NCBI GenBank assembly: GCA_963745675.1
Contig: CAVUYM010000013.1
Location: 310,001-374,000 of the forward strand
From: JAUIIK01 sp963745675
GTDB lineage: Bacteria; Chloroflexota; Chloroflexia; Thermomicrobiales; CFX8
Reading direction: 5' to 3'
Length of the DNA stretch: 64,000 bases
The position numbers and the translations under genes were made by a program. Shown piece by piece: positions 9,578-18,499 of this stretch. Position 1 is the first letter of the stretch. Each line of letters opens with the position of its first letter. The notes under the pieces are model-generated. The model was not told the DNA's origin. It saw nothing but the letters and a program-made list of their open reading frames with translations, and did no database searches.

Positions 9578-10521
9578 CTACCTGACGATGTCGTCTCCCT
9601 GACGATCGAGCGCATCAATGGCGTCGATCAATTCCTCCGGGGTGATGATCGCGAGGTCCCCCGGCATGGTCATCGCGATGCTGGCCGAGGCGACGGCGCT
9701 ACGGAGAGCGCCAGGGATGTCGTTTGAGTCGCTGAACCAACTATGCAAGAAACCCGCGGCGAAGGCGTCGCCTGCTCCGACGGGGTCGATGATGTCGACG
9801 GTAGGGGCGGGCTGGTGGTGGACGTTACCGTTGCGGTCGACTGCGGTTGCGCCGGCATCTCCGGCGGTAACGATGACGAGGCTGCGCGTTCGATCTGTCG
9901 AGCAGGCTGCGCCCGACTTCTTCGGAACTTCCTTCCAGTCCCCAGATCGTGCGCGCATCTCCCTGGCCGCAGAAGAGCAGATCGACGTGATCCAGGAAGA
10001 ATTGAATGCCCTCGGCAGCTTCTGCTGGTGACCAGAGCAAGCTGCGGTAGTTGACGTCGAACATCGAGCGGCACGCTCTGTCCTGCGGCGCGCTCGACCA
10101 ATCGCCGGCAGGCTTCGGCGCATTGCTCGGAAAGCGCGGGCGTTATCCCGGTCAGGTGGAGCAGCCGTGAATCGTCGACGAGTTCGTAGGGGACATCATC
10201 GGGATCGATCGTCGCGATGGCGGAGTTGGTGCGGTCGTAGATGACGCGGGTTGGCCGTGGGGCGGAGCCCGGTTCGAGGAAGTAGAGGCCGGCGCGGGCT
10301 GTCTGGCTCCAGATGACGTGGCTGACATCAACGCCGTGAAAACGCAGGGTAGCGGCAATGCGACGACCGAGCGGGTTGGCAGGGAGAGCGGAAAGCCAGG
10401 TCGCGCGCCGCCCCAGGCGAGCCAGGGCGACGGCGACGTTGGATTCGGTTCCACCGATCGACATATCGAGCGTTGCAGTCGTTTCGAGGCGATCGAAGTC
10501 CGGCGTTGCCAGCCGGATCAT
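9578..10521 (-). CDS. PfkB-family carbohydrate kinase (frameshifted)
   Basis: ATP-dependent sugar kinase, most like 2-keto-3-deoxygluconate kinases. The N-terminal substrate region GGTESNVAVALARLG and the lid are in the first frame. MFDVNYRSLLWSPAEAA (about 10060) and the C-terminal PfkB signature DPVGAGDAFAAGFL with the catalytic aspartate (about 9780) are in two other frames, with breaks near 10065 and 9905. The first ATG is 10521, but the conserved ILSFGET just upstream is also encoded, so the real N-terminus lies further up and may overlap the regulator that ends at 10556. Likely co-transcribed with that AsnC-type regulator. Confidence 0.75.
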
Positions 10522-10555
10522 CGTTTCGCCGAAACTCAGGATGTCGCGCGTGACA

Positions 10556-11056
10556 CTACTCCATGCTCCGTAGCGGCTGCTTGCCTTCGGCGAGACTCGC
10601 GGTGAGGGCCGATACCCACTCGAAGTCGCGTTTGACGATATTGAGTCCGATCGCGGTATTCGAGCGCTGGACCCCGTCGAGATTCGCCAGCCTGTCTGTC
10701 AGGAAGGCGTAGAGGTCATCCTGATCGAGGAATGTCGCGGTCAGAATGATGTCGAATTCGCCGGTCGTGATGACCAGGTACATGACTTCGGGAAAGGCTG
10801 CGAGCGTTTTCGCGATCTCCGGGACGCGGTCCGCTTCGGCCTGGAGCGATACGACAGCCGTGAGTGTGTAGCCGAGCCGCTCCGGTTCGACGAGTGCCGT
10901 AATGCGCAGCAGGCCGCTTTCGGTCAGACGTCGTACGCGGTAGCGCACGGTCGCTTCCGGGACGCCGAGGTTGCGTGCAATCTCGCGGTTCGAGCAGCGT
11001 CCATCGGCCTGTAGCATGCTGATGATCTGGCGGTCGAGCTGATCGGGATCGACCAT
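10556..11056 (-). CDS. AsnC/Lrp-family transcriptional regulator
   Basis: DNA-binding regulator of amino-acid metabolism type. N-terminal winged helix (LDRQIISMLQADGRCSNREI, then LGVPEATVRYRVRRL) at residues 5-55, and a C-terminal RAM/AsnC ligand-binding domain at about 65-150 (TTGEFDIILTATFLDQDDLY). Start placed at 11056, because an AGGAGGAGC Shine-Dalgarno sequence is directly before that ATG; an upstream in-frame ATG at 11086 lacks one. It lies directly upstream of the PfkB kinase. A perfect 13-bp inverted repeat at 11111-11148 upstream is a candidate operator. Confidence 0.88.
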   Translation of the reverse strand: MVDPDQLDRQIISMLQADGRCSNREIARNLGVPEATVRYRVRRLTESGLLRITALVEPERLGYTLTAVVSLQAEADRVPEIAKTLAAFPEVMYLVITTGEFDIILTATFLDQDDLYAFLTDRLANLDGVQRSNTAIGLNIVKRDFEWVSALTASLAEGKQPLRSME

Positions 11057-11110
11057 GCTCCTCCTATTGTCTCTTTCCACTCCCACTCCCCCTTTGAGTC
11101 GTCGACTGTT

Positions 11111-11148
11111 GACGATACCCGGCTTAATCCCAGTCGCCGGGTATCGTC
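11111..11148. promoter_or_regulatory. Perfect 13-bp inverted repeat upstream of the AsnC regulator
   Basis: GACGATACCCGGC at 11111-11123 and GCCGGGTATCGTC at 11136-11148, separated by 12 bases. No T-tract on either side, so a plain intrinsic terminator is less likely. It lies 55 bases upstream of the regulator start and 65 bases past the end of the creatininase-like gene. An autoregulatory operator or an RNA hairpin between the two transcripts are both possible. Confidence 0.5.
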
Positions 11149-11212
11149 GATATCGTAGCAGCGATGCCTCGCTATTTTACGCATATCTGAAAACGAGTGT
11201 CTCGAACGCGTT

Positions 11213-11974
11213 CTAGCTCGCGACGAACGCTTCAATGAACTCCACGATTCGGTCGCAAGCAGCTTCGACGGTCGCTTCGCCATATTCGATCGAGGTTCCG
11301 CGGGCGTCCCCCAACGCACCGTTGGCGGTCACCTCATCGAAGAAGTAGGGCACCTTGATGCGGCCCTGGAAACCGGCCTGTGGATAGGGCTCCGGCAGAA
11401 TCTCGCCGGGCGCAAGGGCCGATGTGCGTACTGCCCAGGGATAGCCGAGATAGAGCAGTTGGCTGGCTTCGTTTTCGCAGGCGTGGCCGATGCGCTCTGC
11501 CGTCTTGCCCTCGTTGACGACATCGCGGGCTACTTCGGTCGGCGTCAGGTAGGCGATGTTGACGCCCAGCTCGTAGCGCAGCTTCATCGTCACCAGCTGC
11601 AGGGCCGGCATGTTGCCGCCGTGGCCGTTGATGACCAGGAAGTTGTTGATGCCGTGATGCTGGAGACTCTCGACGACTTCGTAGACGACGGCCATGAAGG
11701 TCTCCGGCTTGAGCGTCACCGTGCCGGGAAAGCGCATGTGGTGGTAGGAGACGCCGTAGCCGACTGGCGGTGCGGCCAGCGCACGCGGATAGAGCTTTTC
11801 GGCCAGCAAGCGGCAGAAGCCCTCGGCGCGGCCGGTGTCGGTGAAGAATGTCGTGTTCGGGCCGTGTTGTTCGACGGAACCTGTCGGCACGAGCGCGATC
11901 TGGACATCTTCGAGCGCGTCCTTGACCTCGGGCCAGGTCATTTCGTTGAGGACGTGTCGTGGTGTGGTGGACAT
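11213..11974 (-). CDS. Creatininase-family amidohydrolase
   Basis: Metal-dependent amidase of the creatininase/ArfB fold. The metal-site series is visible: GSVEQHGP with E and H at about 35-37, then the aspartate in FFTDTGRAEG. After that come the INGHGGN histidine at about 122 and the glutamate in GHACENEAS, where family members usually have HAGE. 254 residues is the usual length. The start at 11974 follows AAAGGAAC; an upstream in-frame ATG is rejected because it would translate the palindromic repeat at 11998. Substrate could be creatinine or another cyclic or formyl amide; context of oxidases and an AsnC regulator favours nitrogen-compound breakdown. Confidence 0.85.
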   Translation of the reverse strand: MSTTPRHVLNEMTWPEVKDALEDVQIALVPTGSVEQHGPNTTFFTDTGRAEGFCRLLAEKLYPRALAAPPVGYGVSYHHMRFPGTVTLKPETFMAVVYEVVESLQHHGINNFLVINGHGGNMPALQLVTMKLRYELGVNIAYLTPTEVARDVVNEGKTAERIGHACENEASQLLYLGYPWAVRTSALAPGEILPEPYPQAGFQGRIKVPYFFDEVTANGALGDARGTSIEYGEATVEAACDRIVEFIEAFVAS

Positions 11975-11997
11975 TTCTGGTCGTTCCTTTCCGGGAG

Positions 11998-12040
11998 GCT
12001 CCCTCCCCAACCCTCCCTCGAATTCGAGGGAGGGAGCCAA
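11998..12040. repeat. Family B intergenic palindromic repeat
   Basis: GGCTCCCTCCCC then a self-complementary CCCTCCCTCGAATTCGAGGG core and GAGGGAGCC. Related copies are at 16429, 16521 and 50626. It lies between two minus-strand genes and is followed by TTAGGG-like tracts (12065-12090, minus strand) also seen beside other copies. Confidence 0.75.
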
Positions 12041-12095
12041 ATCTGACAATCGAAGCTAGTCTAAACCCTAATCCCTCTTCCCTAATCCCTCCCCG

Positions 12096-13368
12096 TCACT
12101 CCCGCAACTCCAACATCGACTTCGGGTTGTTCTTCTCCCCCGCCGTCGAGGGGTTGAGCCATTGGACGCCGTCACGGGCGAAGCGGTTGGGGTCGAAGGG
12201 GGAGAGGTCGAAGGGTGTTTCGCCGTCGACGATGAGTTGGGCGAGGGCTTTGCCGGAGACGGGGCCCCAGGAGAAGCCGCCGCCGTTGTAACCGGCGCTG
12301 AGGTAGAGGCCCTTTGCGGGCTCGTAGGGGCCGATCAGCGGCAGGCCGTCGGCGGTGAAGCCCATCAGGCCGGCCCAGGCGCGGACGACGTTGACATTGC
12401 CGAGCTTCGGGAAGAGCGTGGCCAGCAGGTGGGCGCAGCCGAGCATGCAGTCGGGCTGGACTTCCTCTGTATAGAGGCCGAGCCCTTCGTCGATGTCGTA
12501 GCGCCGGAAGCCGCCGCAGATGATCTGGCCGGTCGATGTCTGGCGGCCGTACTCCTTGTCGTAGTTGGTGCCGAAGGTGACCGGCAGGATTGGCGCGACC
12601 GGTTGGGTGACGATGATCTGGCCGCGGGCGGAGACGATTGCGCCTGCCGGTAGATCGGGCAGGATGTGGGGCGTCCAGGCGTTGCTGGCCAGGATGACGG
12701 TGTCGGTTTCGATGACGCCGCGTTCGGTCTCGACGCCGGTGACGTTGCCGTTGGATGTTTGCAGGCTCTTGACCGTCGTCCAGGGGTGGATCTCGGCGCC
12801 GAATTCGCGCGCGCCCTCGGCCTGGCCGTTGACGAGCTTGAAGGGCCAGAGGTGGCCGGAGTGTTTCGAGTGCTTCGCGCCGAGCAGGTGTTCGCTGGCG
12901 ATCGGGATGAGGTCGCGCAGTTGCGGGCCATCGAGTAGCTCAACGTCGAGCTCCAGATCCTGGACGCGGCGGACGGACTCCTGGAGATACTCCCACTGCT
13001 CTTCGTTCTGGGCGATGTCGACCGAGCCGGTGATGCGGAGGTCGAAGTCGTCGTGGAGTTCCTGGCGCAGATCCTCGCGGATCATCCTGAAGTTCTCGCT
13101 GGTCAGGGCGTGGATGGCGCTGCCCGAGCTTCGAGGCCAGAGCCGAGCCGCCACCGCCGGTGACGCCAGCGTTGCGGCCGGACGCGCCGGAGCAGATGCC
13201 GCGCATCTCGACCAGCGTGACCTGCTTGCCGCGCCGGGCGAGCTGATAGGCGGCTGACGTTCCCGCGACTCCGCCGCCGATGACGACGACTTCCGACGAA
13301 TCGGGGAGCGGTCCAAGGGCGTCATAGAGTTCATCGGAGGACCATGCGATCTGGGTCAATGTGCTCAC
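12096..13368 (-). CDS. FAD-dependent oxidoreductase, glycine/sarcosine oxidase type (frameshifted)
   Basis: Second DAO-family flavoenzyme of the region. From the ATG at 13368 the FAD Rossmann motif VVVIGGGVAGTSAAYQLARRG is at about residues 28-48, followed by CSGASGRNAGVTGGGGS. One base shift near 13125 leads into the rest: substrate domain, VILASNAWTPHILPDLPAG, and the C-terminal GLYLSAGYNGGGFSWGPVSG that closes the FAD site. Length of about 420 residues is normal. It probably forms an operon with the creatininase-like gene downstream. Substrate (glycine, sarcosine or another secondary amine) is not determinable. Confidence 0.8.
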
Positions 13369-13474
13369 GGTTGTTTCCGTTCCTTCTCGATTCTGCGGGG
13401 TGCATTGTAGGGGTTGGGAGGGGTGTTGTCAGGAGTGGCGCCCAGTGTCCGAGGGAAATCACAGCACCAGCGCA

Positions 13475-13660
13475 TGTCATCCTGAGCGAAGTCTTGCGGA
13501 GTCGAAGGATCTACTTGAAGTTGAATGCGTAGCCAGTGATGGCTACCTCGGGCTGACCTTCGGACAGTACCAGGCATCGAGGAGAACGAAGCGCCGTTCC
13601 AGTGGAAGCTCGACGAGCCACGTAGATCCTTCGACTTCGGGGACTCCGCTCAGGATGACC
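13475..13660. repeat. Family C paired inverted repeat
   Basis: TGTCATCCTGAGCGAAGTC...CGAAGGATCTAC at 13475-13513 and its reverse complement GTAGATCCTTCGACTTCGG...CTCAGGATGAC at 13622-13659. The 432-bp gap 13369-13800 holds this element and no gene I can support. Confidence 0.8.
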
Positions 13661-13800
13661 AAGGAGGGCTCTAGGAGGCCCGCCCCAGCGGCTGTGTTTC
13701 TGAATAGAATCGATCACGTCTGCAACTAATCGCGGCTCAAGCGTTGCCTCACTGCGGTATCACCGCTAGAATCTGGGTAACGAGAGAAAAGTCGCCAGCA

Positions 13801-14701
13801 TGAAACTCGTCCGCGCAACCATTCTTGCAACGGTGCTCGCCGCATTGCTGTCGTCTGCATGCAGCGGGCCAGATCAGGGATCCCATGGGCTACTGGCGTA
13901 TCCAGCGCGCCCGCTCAAGTAAACACCGTCTCCGGGACAGCACCATCCATTGAATCGGAACAGGGAACTGAAACCAACAATCGCGACACCTCCGGAACCT
14001 ACGGCATCCAACAGCCACAACCGACGCCTACAACCGAGTCAACCCAAAGTACTTTTCCGCCTTCCCGAACCGAGTTCGGTCGTTACACCTTCTGCGGTGC
14101 TGACTGCGACTCCAACCACTGCTCCGACAGTAACTCCAACAGAATCGCCGGATACCACCGCTACCCCGACCGAACCACCAATCCCTACACCTGTCCCAAC
14201 GCCAACGCTAACGCCAGTGCCGACTCTGTCGCCTGGCTATGCTGATCCACAGATTGGGATCATCCGAGCTCTTTCGGAGTTGGGTGCTCCAACGAATGCA
14301 GCAAACCCGATGGTAAATTTCTATCTACAGACCGCGCCAGCATTGCAGCGCTTGTACAACCTAGCTACGGCGCTGAAGGTTACTTCAATGATGATACGGA
14401 GCAGTTCGTTGACTGGCTCAAGCAGATATTCGCTGACGAGAATCGCCTCTTCGGAGCAGTCAACTATGCCTTGACTCAGGTCCGTATCGCGATCTACGAG
14501 CTGAAAGTGACATTGGTCGCCGGATTCGCACCATTGAAGCGGGTGGGGATCCATCGTTCCCTACGATCTGGGCCATGGGAGTGTGTCTATGAACCATTCT
14601 TCATCTGTACCGTTACCGATGATCCGTCCCTTCCCTTGATTGAAGGCCCTTGGGTCGATTCGGGAATATCTCATAGCCCCCACGATGCTAAGCGCAAGTA
14701 G
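13801..14701 (+). pseudogene. Hypothetical lipoprotein with Pro/Thr-rich linker, multiply frameshifted
   Basis: Not recognised. It opens with a clear lipoprotein signal peptide (MKLVRATILATVLAALLSSA then C at residue 21; ATG at 13801). After a frame change near 13915 there is a long Thr/Pro-rich linker (for example TPTEPPIPTPVPTPTLTPVP at about 14170-14230), then a soluble domain starting GYADPQIGIIRALSELGAP. After another change near 14330 it continues as SIAALVQPSYGAEGYFNDD and runs to a stop at 14701. At least three breaks. An anchored, stalk-plus-domain surface lipoprotein is the best reading. The domain family is unknown. Confidence 0.5.
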
Positions 14702-15188
14702 ATCCGGGCAACGTGTGATCCCTCGCAACTTCGTACAAACTAATTTGGGATTACGGCTCGGCACTCTATGATAATTCCTTCGCATATCCCGACTTCGGGC
14801 GTCTATCTCGTCTCGGTGTGAGATACGACATGAGCGGGAGACTAACTGTCGACTAGGTAGGAGGTACCAGAAGCGCCACTCAAACCTTGCCTGATATAGG
14901 CGATCCTACCGTTAGGATTGTCCGGGAATAGAACACACAACCGGAACGGGACAAGGGGAACCGTGCGTGACCGCGAACGGTTCGATTGAGAGCAGGCTTT
15001 GGGCGCGGCCGACCAGCTGTGGGCGAATTCGCGGTTGAAGGCGTCGGAGTTTTCGGTGCCGGTGCTCGGCCTGATTTTCCTAGCCCATGCCGATGCCCAC
15101 TGCGACGCCTACTCATCGGCCAGCGAGCATCGCTACGCGGCCGCGGCGTAGTTCATTCGCCCCGAGAAGAAGGTCCAACCCCTGCTAA

Positions 15189-15384
15189 TGTCATCCTGAG
15201 CGGAGGCTCCGCGGGGCGCCCTCTGGGCCCGAAGGATCTACATGATGGATCAATCGCGGCCAGTGATAGCGATTCCGTCGATGCGGGTCCGTCGACGATC
15301 GCACAACGGGAACATTAGCCGTTCCGGGTAGCGCTTCACTATTCAAGTAGATCCTTCGACTCCGAAGACTCCGCTCAGGATGAC
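15189..15384. repeat. Family C paired inverted repeat within a gene-free gap
   Basis: TGTCATCCTGAGCGGAGGCT...GAAGGATCTA at 15189-15240 and TAGATCCTTCGACTCCGAAG...CAGGATGAC at 15348-15384. The surrounding 728-bp gap (14702-15429) holds nothing else I can support; open frames in it have no ribosome-binding site or family resemblance. Confidence 0.8.
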
Positions 15385-15429
15385 GTGGTTGAGAGGTTTT
15401 GGTTCCCAGAGAGATCGATTGTGCTCAAA

Positions 15430-16335
15430 CTACAACGGAAAATCCTCGTCGATGCCGATGATGTCGATCGTTTCGGTGATGTCTTCCAGCGAGCCGGGGT
15501 CGAGGCGGGGGCCGGGGTGGCGGACGGCGGCGCTGGCGATCAGGCCGCGGCGGCGCAGGATTTCCTTGCGGACGGCGAGATTGATCTTCGGTTGGCCTTC
15601 GAGCTGGATCAGCGGCAGGTAGCGATAGTAGAGCTCGGCGGCTCCCCTGCGGTCTCCGGCATCCCAGGCGCGCCAGATGGCGACGAGCGCTTCGGGGTAG
15701 GCGAAGCCGGTCATCGTGCCGGATGCGCCACGGCGCAGTTCGTCGAGGTAGTAGATGCCGCCGAGCGCGCCGAGGATGGTCACGTCGGCGCGGTTGATCA
15801 GGGCCAGCGTCTGGCTGATGCGCTGCGGGGTCGGCGGGTCTTCGAGCTTGATCGTCGTGATGGCCGGGATGGTGTTGACCAGGGCCGCCATGTCGGAGGG
15901 TGTCATCATGACGCCGTTCGAGGGCGGGAAATCCTGGAGGATGATCGGGATCGAGATGGCTTCGCCGAGACGCCGGAAGTGCTCGGTCAGCGCCGCGCCG
16001 GGCTGGAGATAGAGCGGTGGGGCGACCATGACGCCGGCTGCGCCTGCTTCCTCAGCTTCTTTGCAGGCGGCGATGGTGGTGTCGGTGGCGTTCTGGGATG
16101 CGCCGACGATGATCGGGACGCGGCCGGCGTTGACCTCGATGACGATCTCGAGCACCCGGCGACGCTCGTCGTCGAGCATCTTCTGTGCTTCCCCCGCGAC
16201 ACCGAGGACGGTGATGCCGTCGACGCCCATCCGGATCGTCGCCTCGGCGAGGCCCCGCAGGCTCTCTTCGTCGAGTTCGCCGCTTTCGGTGAATGGTGTC
16301 GCCATGATGTTGTAAACGCCGCGTAGTCCGCTCAT
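15430..16335 (-). CDS. DapA-family (dihydrodipicolinate synthase-like) aldolase
   Basis: Class I aldolase/lyase of the DHDPS/N-acetylneuraminate lyase superfamily, 301 residues. The Schiff-base lysine is in ITTIKLEDPP (about residue 165). The GxxGE substrate loop reads GVAGEAQKM rather than the usual GTTGES. The segment that normally carries the catalytic tyrosine (LYNxPxRTG) reads ILQDFPPSNG, so the tyrosine is absent. A true dihydrodipicolinate synthase is therefore unlikely; other pyruvate-dependent or dehydratase activities fit better. Start at 16335 follows AAAGGAACC. The in-frame extension upstream is rejected because it runs through two family B repeats. Confidence 0.82.
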   Translation of the reverse strand: MSGLRGVYNIMATPFTESGELDEESLRGLAEATIRMGVDGITVLGVAGEAQKMLDDERRRVLEIVIEVNAGRVPIIVGASQNATDTTIAACKEAEEAGAAGVMVAPPLYLQPGAALTEHFRRLGEAISIPIILQDFPPSNGVMMTPSDMAALVNTIPAITTIKLEDPPTPQRISQTLALINRADVTILGALGGIYYLDELRRGASGTMTGFAYPEALVAIWRAWDAGDRRGAAELYYRYLPLIQLEGQPKINLAVRKEILRRRGLIASAAVRHPGPRLDPGSLEDITETIDIIGIDEDFPL

Positions 16336-16428
16336 TGTTGGTTCCTTTCTGTTTTGGGGAGTGTAGCGTGCTGTCGGGAGTTGGGAGTCGGTGAGGAGTT
16401 TGTAGTGGGTAGGTTGAAATGAACAGCC

Positions 16429-16468
16429 GCTCCCTCCCCTGGCCCCTCCCTCGAATTCGAGGGAGGGG
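16429..16468. repeat. Family B palindromic repeat
   Basis: GCTCCCTCCCCTGGCCCCTC followed by CCTCGAATTCGAGG and GAGGGG. It shares the self-complementary TCGAATTCGA centre with the copy at 11998. Confidence 0.75.
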
Positions 16469-16520
16469 AACTCGGCCAAATCTGTTGGGTCTCCATGAAG
16501 ATCGACTCTGGCGCGGAGAC

Positions 16521-16561
16521 ACCCCTCCCTTGGTTTCGAGGGAGGGGACGGGGGAGGGAGC
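16521..16561. repeat. Family B repeat, exact inverted match to 50626-50666
   Basis: This 41-base stretch (starting ACCCCTCCCTTGGTTTCGAG) is the exact reverse complement of 50626-50666. With the copy at 16429 it fills the divergent gap before the dynamin operon. Confidence 0.8.
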
Positions 16562-16642
16562 ATTCCCACCATCCCACGTACAATAGAGAGACGAAGACAC
16601 GCCCTTGTCGGCTATCATGAACGATCTACGAAACGGAACGGC

Positions 16643-18499
16643 ATGAGCTCTTCTTCACAACCAGCTGCACCGTCGAAGCCGAAACCGGTGGCAACGCCGT
16701 CTCCAATGAAATTTGCGCGCGATGTCGTCAAACTGGGGGTGGACGCCGCGGGGGCCTACCAACGTCCGGACTTGCTGCAACGCATTCAGATCGGGCTGGA
16801 GCGGCTCGAACGTCCGGATACCATCGTCTGTATCACCGGTGAATTCAAGAAGGGCAAAAGCGCACTGGTCAACGGCTTGATCGGCGACGAATACTGCCCG
16901 GTTGACGATGATATGGCGACGTCGGCGATCACGATCCTCCGCTTTGCGGACGAGCCGTCGATGACGGTCCGTCGCCATGATGAAGAAGGCGCAACGGTCG
17001 TCGAGCCCATCGAACGCAGCCAGATTCCCGATTATGCAACCGAGGAAGGCAACCCGGAGAATAGCCGCCGCGTCGAATTCGTCGAGCTTCAGATGCGCAA
17101 CGGTTTGCTCTCGCGTGGCATCACCCTGGTTGATACGCCGGGCTCGGGGACGCTTGCCTCGGGTTACGGCGCGGCGACGCTGGCATTTCTCCAGTCAGCC
17201 GATGCGCTGATCTTCGTGACGGACTGTTCGCAGGAGCTCATCGAGCCGGAGGTCGAATATCTCAAGGCGGCTGCGGAGCGCTGCTCCACGTTGCTCGTGG
17301 CGATGACAAAGATCGACCTCTATCCAGAATGGCGCCGGATCGTCGAGATCAACAAGGGCCATCTGGAACGGGCCGGCATTGATGCTCCGATCATCCCGGT
17401 CTCAACGACGCTCCGCCAGATCGCATTGACCGAACGAGATCGGCATCTGAACGAGGAGAGCGGCTTTCCAGTGCTGCTGGAAACATTGCGCAGCGAAATA
17501 CTCGAACAGGCCGGTACGCGGGCGGCGAGCGAGGCGTTGCGAGCGACGCGCGAGGCAGCCGATCAGATGATGACCGCTTATCAATCAGAGCTATCGATCC
17601 TTAGTGATCCCGAGGGTGCTGAAGAGGAACTCATTCGGCTGGAAAATGCTAAGGAACGGCTGAATGCGTTACGCGGTGCGGGTTCGCGCTGGGCGACGGT
17701 GATGAACGATGGTTTTTCGGTGTTGACGTCGAATGTTGATTACCAGTTTCGTTCGACTATGCGAGGCATCTTGCGTAGCACTGAAGAATTGATAGAGCAG
17801 ACCGATCCATCGGGCGAATGGGATGAGATAACCGAGCGTCTGCAGAGCGATGTCGCCAAGGCGGTCGAGGAATCCTTCAACCGGATTGACGATGATGTCG
17901 GTCAGCTGCGCGACACGATATCGGCGATGCTGCGCGATGAGACGGCTGCCATCTGGCAGACGTCGGCGGGGTCGATCTCCATTAATGTTGAAGATATGTG
18001 GAGCGAGCGCGAGATTGATGACGAGAACATCGCCCAGAAGATGTTCAAGGGACTCAACGCTATGCGCGGCTCGTATATGGGTCTGCTGATGGTCGGGATG
18101 CTCGGTAACTTCGTCGGACTGGCGATGGTGACACCCGTTCTGATCGGCGCCGGCCTGCTCTTTGGAGGCCGCCAATTCCTCGAGGAACGCAAACGAGATG
18201 TGACCCGCAAACGGCAACAGGCGCGCACCTTTGTGCGCCAGTTCGTCGATGATGTCCAGTTCGAGGCCGGGACGCGCATCCGCGAGACGACGCGCGATTT
18301 TCAGCGCGAGATGCGCGATTACTACACCGACCGCATCGGTGAGCTGGCGCAGACCTACACCGAAGCCGTCCAGAACACCCAGAACAGCCTCAAACAGGAC
18401 GAAACGTCACGTGAGGGGCGCAAGCGGGACTTGACGACGCGGGTTGAAAAGCTGGCCGAATTGCGGCGGCGGGTGGAAATCGCCGAGGGTCGGCTATGA
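16643..18499 (+). CDS. Bacterial dynamin-like GTPase A
   Basis: Large membrane-remodelling GTPase, 618 residues. P-loop GEFKKGKSALVN at about residue 66, switch region with the conserved threonine, G3 motif DTPGSGT at about 165 and G4 TKID at about 223. Long helical regions follow, then a hydrophobic hairpin at about 475-510 (GLLMVGMLGNFVGLAMVTPV onward) that would insert into membrane, then a basic coiled coil to the C-terminus. This is the BDLP/IniA-like layout. The next gene, a second dynamin, overlaps by ATGA. A nine-codon frame at 16617-16646 ends in TGA overlapping this ATG, a possible coupled leader; the SD before 16643 is weak. Role in membrane fusion, repair or stress protection is known for the family only. 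Confidence 0.9.
   Translation: MSSSSQPAAPSKPKPVATPSPMKFARDVVKLGVDAAGAYQRPDLLQRIQIGLERLERPDTIVCITGEFKKGKSALVNGLIGDEYCPVDDDMATSAITILRFADEPSMTVRRHDEEGATVVEPIERSQIPDYATEEGNPENSRRVEFVELQMRNGLLSRGITLVDTPGSGTLASGYGAATLAFLQSADALIFVTDCSQELIEPEVEYLKAAAERCSTLLVAMTKIDLYPEWRRIVEINKGHLERAGIDAPIIPVSTTLRQIALTERDRHLNEESGFPVLLETLRSEILEQAGTRAASEALRATREAADQMMTAYQSELSILSDPEGAEEELIRLENAKERLNALRGAGSRWATVMNDGFSVLTSNVDYQFRSTMRGILRSTEELIEQTDPSGEWDEITERLQSDVAKAVEESFNRIDDDVGQLRDTISAMLRDETAAIWQTSAGSISINVEDMWSEREIDDENIAQKMFKGLNAMRGSYMGLLMVGMLGNFVGLAMVTPVLIGAGLLFGGRQFLEERKRDVTRKRQQARTFVRQFVDDVQFEAGTRIRETTRDFQREMRDYYTDRIGELAQTYTEAVQNTQNSLKQDETSREGRKRDLTTRVEKLAELRRRVEIAEGRL

Noticed and set aside
14702..15429. Possible genes in the 728-bp gap
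   Set aside because: Only short frames of Arg/Gly/Pro-rich sequence without starts; half the gap is a family C repeat.
15385..16326. Long plus-strand open frame (313 codons) opposite the DapA-like gene
   Set aside because: Composition is low-complexity Asp/Gly/Val/Ala from codon bias of the antisense gene, with no family resemblance; the minus-strand aldolase accounts for it.
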